From the NCBI RefSeq assembly GCF_000483485.1, contig NZ_KI519609.1, positions 624,072 to 688,071 on the forward strand: DNA of 64,000 nucleotides, in the 5' to 3' direction. Origin of the DNA: Thiomicrorhabdus chilensis DSM 12352. Its GTDB lineage: Bacteria > Pseudomonadota > Gammaproteobacteria > Thiomicrospirales > Thiomicrospiraceae. Shown one piece after another: positions 60,846 to 64,000 of the stretch. Below the pieces are notes generated by a model, which was given only the letters and a program-made list of their open reading frames with translations, was not told the origin of the DNA and did not search any database. The first letter of the stretch is position 1; each line of letters opens with the position of its first letter. A program made the translations under genes and the position numbers.

Positions 60846-60875
60846 GTGAAACAAAGTTGCTTTAAAGGAATAAAG

Positions 60876-61724
60876 ATGAGTGCTTCTTATGTGTTAACCG
60901 TTTCCTGTCCTGACCAGATTGGTATTGTGTCTCAGGTCTCTACGTTTTTGGCCGATCATCAGTGCATGATTTCAGAGGCCAACCATCACGCCGACGAAGA
61001 GTTGGGCATGTTTTTCATGCGTAATGAGATTTCCAGCCTGAATATGACCGAAGAGCTTTTCAAGCTGAAGTTCTCGGAGATTGCCGAACGTTTTGATATG
61101 CAATGGAAACTCTCGTCGGGTACCCAGAAAAAGCGCGTCATCATCATGGTCAGTAAACAGGATCATTGCCTGTATGACCTGCTTTACCGTTGGAAATCAG
61201 GGGAGATGGATTACGAGATTCCATGCGTGATTTCCAATCACACCGATTTGAAGGGCTTGGTTGAATGGCACGGGATTCCTTATGTACACATTCCAGTCAC
61301 ACCAGACAATAAAACACAGGCTTTTTCCGAAGTGGTCAAGTGGGTGGAGCATTATGAGGCGGATACGATTGTGTTGGCGCGTTACATGCAAATCATTCCG
61401 CCGGACTTATGCCGCAAATATCCCGGGCAGATCATCAATATCCATCACAGCTTTTTGCCTTCTTTTATTGGAGCCAAACCTTATCACCAAGCGTTTGAGC
61501 GCGGTGTGAAACTGATTGGTGCCACCTGCCATTATGTCACCGAAGACTTGGACGCGGGACCGATCATCGAGCAGGAGGTGCGACGTGTCTCCCATAGCGA
61601 GTCGGCGGATGAAATGGTGGTGCTCGGCAAGGACGTTGAAAAAAACGCGCTGGCGCGCGGTCTTAAATTTCACTTGGAAGACCGTGTGCTTTTGAGTGGC
61701 AATAAAACCATCGTATTCGCTTAG
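60876..61724 (+). CDS. purU: formyltetrahydrofolate deformylase
   Basis: PurU hydrolyses 10-formyl-THF to formate and THF. The 282-residue protein has an N-terminal ACT domain (VLTVSCPDQIGIVSQVSTFL) and a formyl-transferase fold with NIHHSFLPSFIGAKPYHQA (catalytic Asn/His) and DLDAGPIIEQEV (Asp). ATG 60876 has AAGGA six bases upstream, so I discard the earlier GTG at 60846. Nine bases separate it from soxB. Such linkage lets the cell clear one-carbon units released from methylamine-type or sarcosine oxidation. Confidence 0.95.
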   Translation: MSASYVLTVSCPDQIGIVSQVSTFLADHQCMISEANHHADEELGMFFMRNEISSLNMTEELFKLKFSEIAERFDMQWKLSSGTQKKRVIIMVSKQDHCLYDLLYRWKSGEMDYEIPCVISNHTDLKGLVEWHGIPYVHIPVTPDNKTQAFSEVVKWVEHYEADTIVLARYMQIIPPDLCRKYPGQIINIHHSFLPSFIGAKPYHQAFERGVKLIGATCHYVTEDLDAGPIIEQEVRRVSHSESADEMVVLGKDVEKNALARGLKFHLEDRVLLSGNKTIVFA

Positions 61725-61733
61725 GAGATCACC

Positions 61734-62975
61734 ATGCCGTTACGTTTGCTTAAATATGCTTGGAAAAGTCCGGAAGAAGAGTTGCGTTTCTTCCCGCAAG
61801 AAAAGCCGTTAGAAAAAGAGTATGACGTCGTCATTATCGGCGGGGGCGGTCATGGAATGGCGTGTGCCTATTATCTGGCCAAAGAACACGGTATCACCAA
61901 TGTGGCGGTGCTTGAACAGGGCTATATCGGTGGCGGAAATACCGGGCGTAACACCACCATTGTGCGTTCCAACTATCTAACTTCCGAAGGGGTCAAATTC
62001 TATGACGAGAGTTTGAAACTGTTTGATGACCTGAGTGAAGATTTTGATTTGAATATTTTTTACTCCACCCGCGGACACTACACTATGGCGCATACCGATA
62101 GCGCCATGCGCACCATGCGCTGGCGTGCGGAAGTGAATAAACACCACGGCATCGACAGTGAGGTGGTGGATGTGGAAACGATTCAAAAAGACATTCCCTA
62201 CATGGATGTGGAGTGTAACGGCCAGCACCCGGTGATGGGCGCTTTATATCATGCACCGGGTTCCGTCGCACGACATGATGCGGTGGCCTGGGGTTACGCT
62301 CGTGGCGCGCAGATGCGAGGGGTGGAGATTCATCAGAAAACCCAGGTGACCGACATCAAAACTGCGTCTGGAAAGGTGGTGGGCGTGGAGACCAACCGCG
62401 GTTTCATCAAAGCGAAAAAGGTCATCTCCATGGTGGCGGGCTCTTCTCCCCGAATCACTAATATGCTCGACATCAAAACACCGATCGAGGTGTTTCCATT
62501 GCAGTCCTGTGTGACCGAACCGGTCAAGCCGTTTATGAATACCATTGTGGTTTCCGGCAGCCTTCATGTCTATGTCAGCCAATCGTCGCGCGGCGAACTG
62601 GTAATGGGGGCGTCGGTGGATCCGGCGGAATTGCACTCAACCCGTTCAACGTTGGATTTTGTGGAGGGCTTGACCGACCAGATGATGGATTTGTTTCCGT
62701 TCACCAGTCGCCTCAAGATCATGCGTCAGTGGGCCGGAATGAGTGATATCACGCCGGATTTTGCGCCGATTATGGGCAAGACTCAGATTGACGGTTTTTA
62801 CCTCGACAGCGGTTGGGGAACTTGGGGGTTCAAGGCCACGCCAATCAGCGGCAAGACCATGGCCTATACGGTTGCGACCGACACCACTCATGAACTGATC
62901 AAACCGTTCAGCCTGGATCGGTTTGAGAGGTTCAATCTGGTTGGAGAGAAAGGTGCGGCTTCGGTCGGACATTAA
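61734..62975 (+). CDS. soxB: heterotetrameric sarcosine oxidase beta subunit (or N-methylglutamate dehydrogenase homologue)
   Basis: A 413-residue FAD oxidoreductase. The dinucleotide motif VVIIGGGGHGMACAYYLAKEHG (residue 32 on), GGGNTGRNTTIVRSNYL with the flavin-attachment region, and the C-terminal GWGTWGFKATPISG are typical of SoxB. It oxidises the N-methyl group of sarcosine, passing the one-carbon unit to THF in the complex. The same family includes subunit A of N-methylglutamate dehydrogenase in methylotrophs; sequence reading alone does not separate them. Neighbours soxD and soxA follow in standard order. Confidence 0.88.
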   Translation: MPLRLLKYAWKSPEEELRFFPQEKPLEKEYDVVIIGGGGHGMACAYYLAKEHGITNVAVLEQGYIGGGNTGRNTTIVRSNYLTSEGVKFYDESLKLFDDLSEDFDLNIFYSTRGHYTMAHTDSAMRTMRWRAEVNKHHGIDSEVVDVETIQKDIPYMDVECNGQHPVMGALYHAPGSVARHDAVAWGYARGAQMRGVEIHQKTQVTDIKTASGKVVGVETNRGFIKAKKVISMVAGSSPRITNMLDIKTPIEVFPLQSCVTEPVKPFMNTIVVSGSLHVYVSQSSRGELVMGASVDPAELHSTRSTLDFVEGLTDQMMDLFPFTSRLKIMRQWAGMSDITPDFAPIMGKTQIDGFYLDSGWGTWGFKATPISGKTMAYTVATDTTHELIKPFSLDRFERFNLVGEKGAASVGH

Positions 62976-62984
62976 GGAGACGTT

Positions 62985-63254
62985 ATGAAATTTATTGATT
63001 GTCCACCGATCGGAAGACGGGCCTTAAGCGAGTTTGTCTACGGCGGTCTTGTGAAGCATGAACCCGACCATGAAAACGTTTCGGAAAGCGTTTGGGCGGA
63101 ACACGTTTTTTACCGACACAGTCATCCGCAAATTCAAAAAGAGTGGTGGTATCACCGACCTACCGGCATGTGGTTTTTCTTTGAGAGAGATACCTTAACG
63201 GATGTCATCCATCACGTCAGTGTTGCAACCAAGGGATATGCAAATGAAGCTTAG
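62985..63254 (+). CDS. soxD: sarcosine oxidase delta subunit family
   Basis: An 89-residue protein of the SoxD family: MKFIDCPPIGRRALSEFVYGG, AEHVFYRHSHPQIQKEWWYH and the end WFFFERDTLTDVIHHV. In known SoxD three Cys and a His bind zinc; here only one Cys (residue 6) is visible, so the zinc site looks degenerate, as in some relatives. Ten bases after soxB and overlapping soxA by 11 bases. Confidence 0.88.
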   Translation: MKFIDCPPIGRRALSEFVYGGLVKHEPDHENVSESVWAEHVFYRHSHPQIQKEWWYHRPTGMWFFFERDTLTDVIHHVSVATKGYANEA

Positions 63255-64000
63255 ATTGGAAAAACAGCCTCTGGAATGGATCGATCGGTCACAATCCCTT
63301 ACCTTTAAAATCGAAGGCGAATCCATCCCCGCTTTTAAGGGGGATGTCATCTCAAGTGCGCTCTGGGCCAAAGGTCTTAAAGTGATGGGAAGAAGCTTTA
63401 AATATCATCGTCGTCGCGGTCTGTTGAGCTTGGCCAACCACGATATCAACGCCCTGTTCCAATCGGTCGATTATCCGAATATCCGTGGGGATGTGGTGTC
63501 GGCGGAAGACGGTCTCAGCCTGACAGCCGTCAACACCTTTGGCAATCTAACCCGGGATGCGGGCTCCTTGGTCGAATCGATCGCAAAGTTTTTGCCGGTT
63601 GGATTTTATTACCGTGCGTTCTATTCACCCAAATTTCTATTCCCCAAATGGGAGTCTCTGATTCGCCATATGGCGGGTTTAGGGAAAGTCGATACGAATT
63701 GGACAGAAGAGCGCAAGCACAAGCGTTATCACTACTGCGATGTGGCAGTGATTGGTGCCGGTCCGGCCGGGATGAGTGCGGCGATTGAGGCCGCCAAAAA
63801 CGGGGTTGATGTGTGTTTGATCGACGAGAACCCTTTCATTGGCGGGTCTTTGGATTATCAATATGTCAACGAGTCCAGTCTTGAAAGCGTTCGCGACAAC
63901 TTAAATCAGACCATCGAAGAGATGCCCAATATCACGGTGATTTCTTCGGCCTATGTGGCCGGATACTATGGCGACAAGTGGTTGGCGGTGAACACGCAAA
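63244..64000 (+). CDS. soxA: sarcosine oxidase alpha subunit family, 3' part beyond window
   Basis: ATG 63244 opens a frame that stays open for 252 codons to the window end. The N-terminal 2Fe-2S-like/ubiquitin-fold part (IEGESIPAFKGDVISSALWA, GRSFKYHRRRGLLSLANHD) is followed by the FAD motif VAVIGAGPAGMSAAIEAAKNG at about residue 167 and GGSLDYQY. SoxA is about 960-1000 residues, so three quarters are missing. The frame overlaps soxD by 11 bases. soxG would be expected after it. Confidence 0.9.
   Translation, partial: MKLRLEKQPLEWIDRSQSLTFKIEGESIPAFKGDVISSALWAKGLKVMGRSFKYHRRRGLLSLANHDINALFQSVDYPNIRGDVVSAEDGLSLTAVNTFGNLTRDAGSLVESIAKFLPVGFYYRAFYSPKFLFPKWESLIRHMAGLGKVDTNWTEERKHKRYHYCDVAVIGAGPAGMSAAIEAAKNGVDVCLIDENPFIGGSLDYQYVNESSLESVRDNLNQTIEEMPNITVISSAYVAGYYGDKWLAVNTQ

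Noticed and set aside
60601-60875. Glycine-type riboswitch before purU-sox
   Set aside because: I see no tandem aptamer pattern or terminator; the region is AT-rich with one promoter.
1-64000. tRNA, rRNA or replication origin
   Set aside because: No cloverleaf with CCA end, rRNA motif or DnaA-box cluster was seen while reading both strands; a tRNA scan would be decisive.

Overview
The window reads as a chromosomal stretch of a free-living gammaproteobacterium. UvrB, PilT/PilU, LptF/LptG, PepA-HolC, RlmJ and PurU all look gammaproteobacterial. Protein flavour, moderate GC and the mix of genes suggest a marine Thiotrichales/Piscirickettsiaceae-type organism (Thiomicrospira, Hydrogenovibrio or Methylophaga relatives). 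That placement is an inference from reading, not a database result. I saw no rRNA, tRNA or CRISPR array.

Layout. (1) 0.1-4.2 kb: glycogen synthase and glycogen phosphorylase. (2) 4.4-30.6 kb: glmS followed by a long, nearly gapless plus-strand surface-polysaccharide cluster. It carries nucleotide-sugar enzymes (UDP-glucuronate epimerase type, UDP-HexNAc dehydrogenase type, RfbB, RfbA, a sugar aminotransferase), acyl/formyl-transferase and deacetylase type modifiers, a Wzx flippase, an EpsG/Wzy-like polymerase, several GT-B glycosyltransferases, an AsnB-like amidotransferase, and a WbpV-like reductase, an initiating sugar transferase and a WbpM-like dehydratase. A Fic enzyme is embedded in the last part. 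The middle (about 16.5-21 kb) is visibly AT-rich, as expected for a horizontally exchanged serotype core. (3) 30.8-36.3 kb: a second cassette with its own promoter: DRE-TIM aldolase fusion, CMP-ketoacid synthetase, HAD phosphatase, polysialyltransferase-like protein and O-antigen-ligase-like protein. Read together it looks like a route for making, activating and transferring a ulosonic (sialic/Kdo-like) acid, with an aldolase where a NeuB/KdsA synthase would be expected. This is the best candidate for an undescribed system. (4) 36.3-44.9 kb: an accessory island with a TnpB-only IS200/IS605-type element abutting a truncated tyrosine recombinase, ComEA and a periplasmic LigE-type ligase, an AbiEi/AbiEii pair, toxin-antitoxin and transposase remnants, a phosphoesterase, a TacA/TacT-type pair and a 21-bp tandem repeat. 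(5) 44.9-64 kb: housekeeping genes (aminotransferase, uvrB, pilT/pilU, wzz, holC-pepA, lptFG, rlmJ, a chemoreceptor, SCO1) and then purU with sarcosine-oxidase-type soxB-soxD-soxA, the last cut by the window end.

Two genome-scale signals cross these regions. One is a palindromic repeat family (half-site TGTCATCCCGAGC...GAGGGATCTC, with an inverted partner ending CAGCATGACA). It lies between genes and also in frame inside glmS, rfbB and a reductase gene, where it encodes extra peptide loops. The other is the palindromic octamer CAGGCCTG, which I counted 13 times by eye where about one is expected. It occurs in coding and non-coding DNA in different frames. Because the window also encodes type IV pilus retraction ATPases, ComEA and LigE, a DNA-uptake role for the octamer is worth testing but is not shown.
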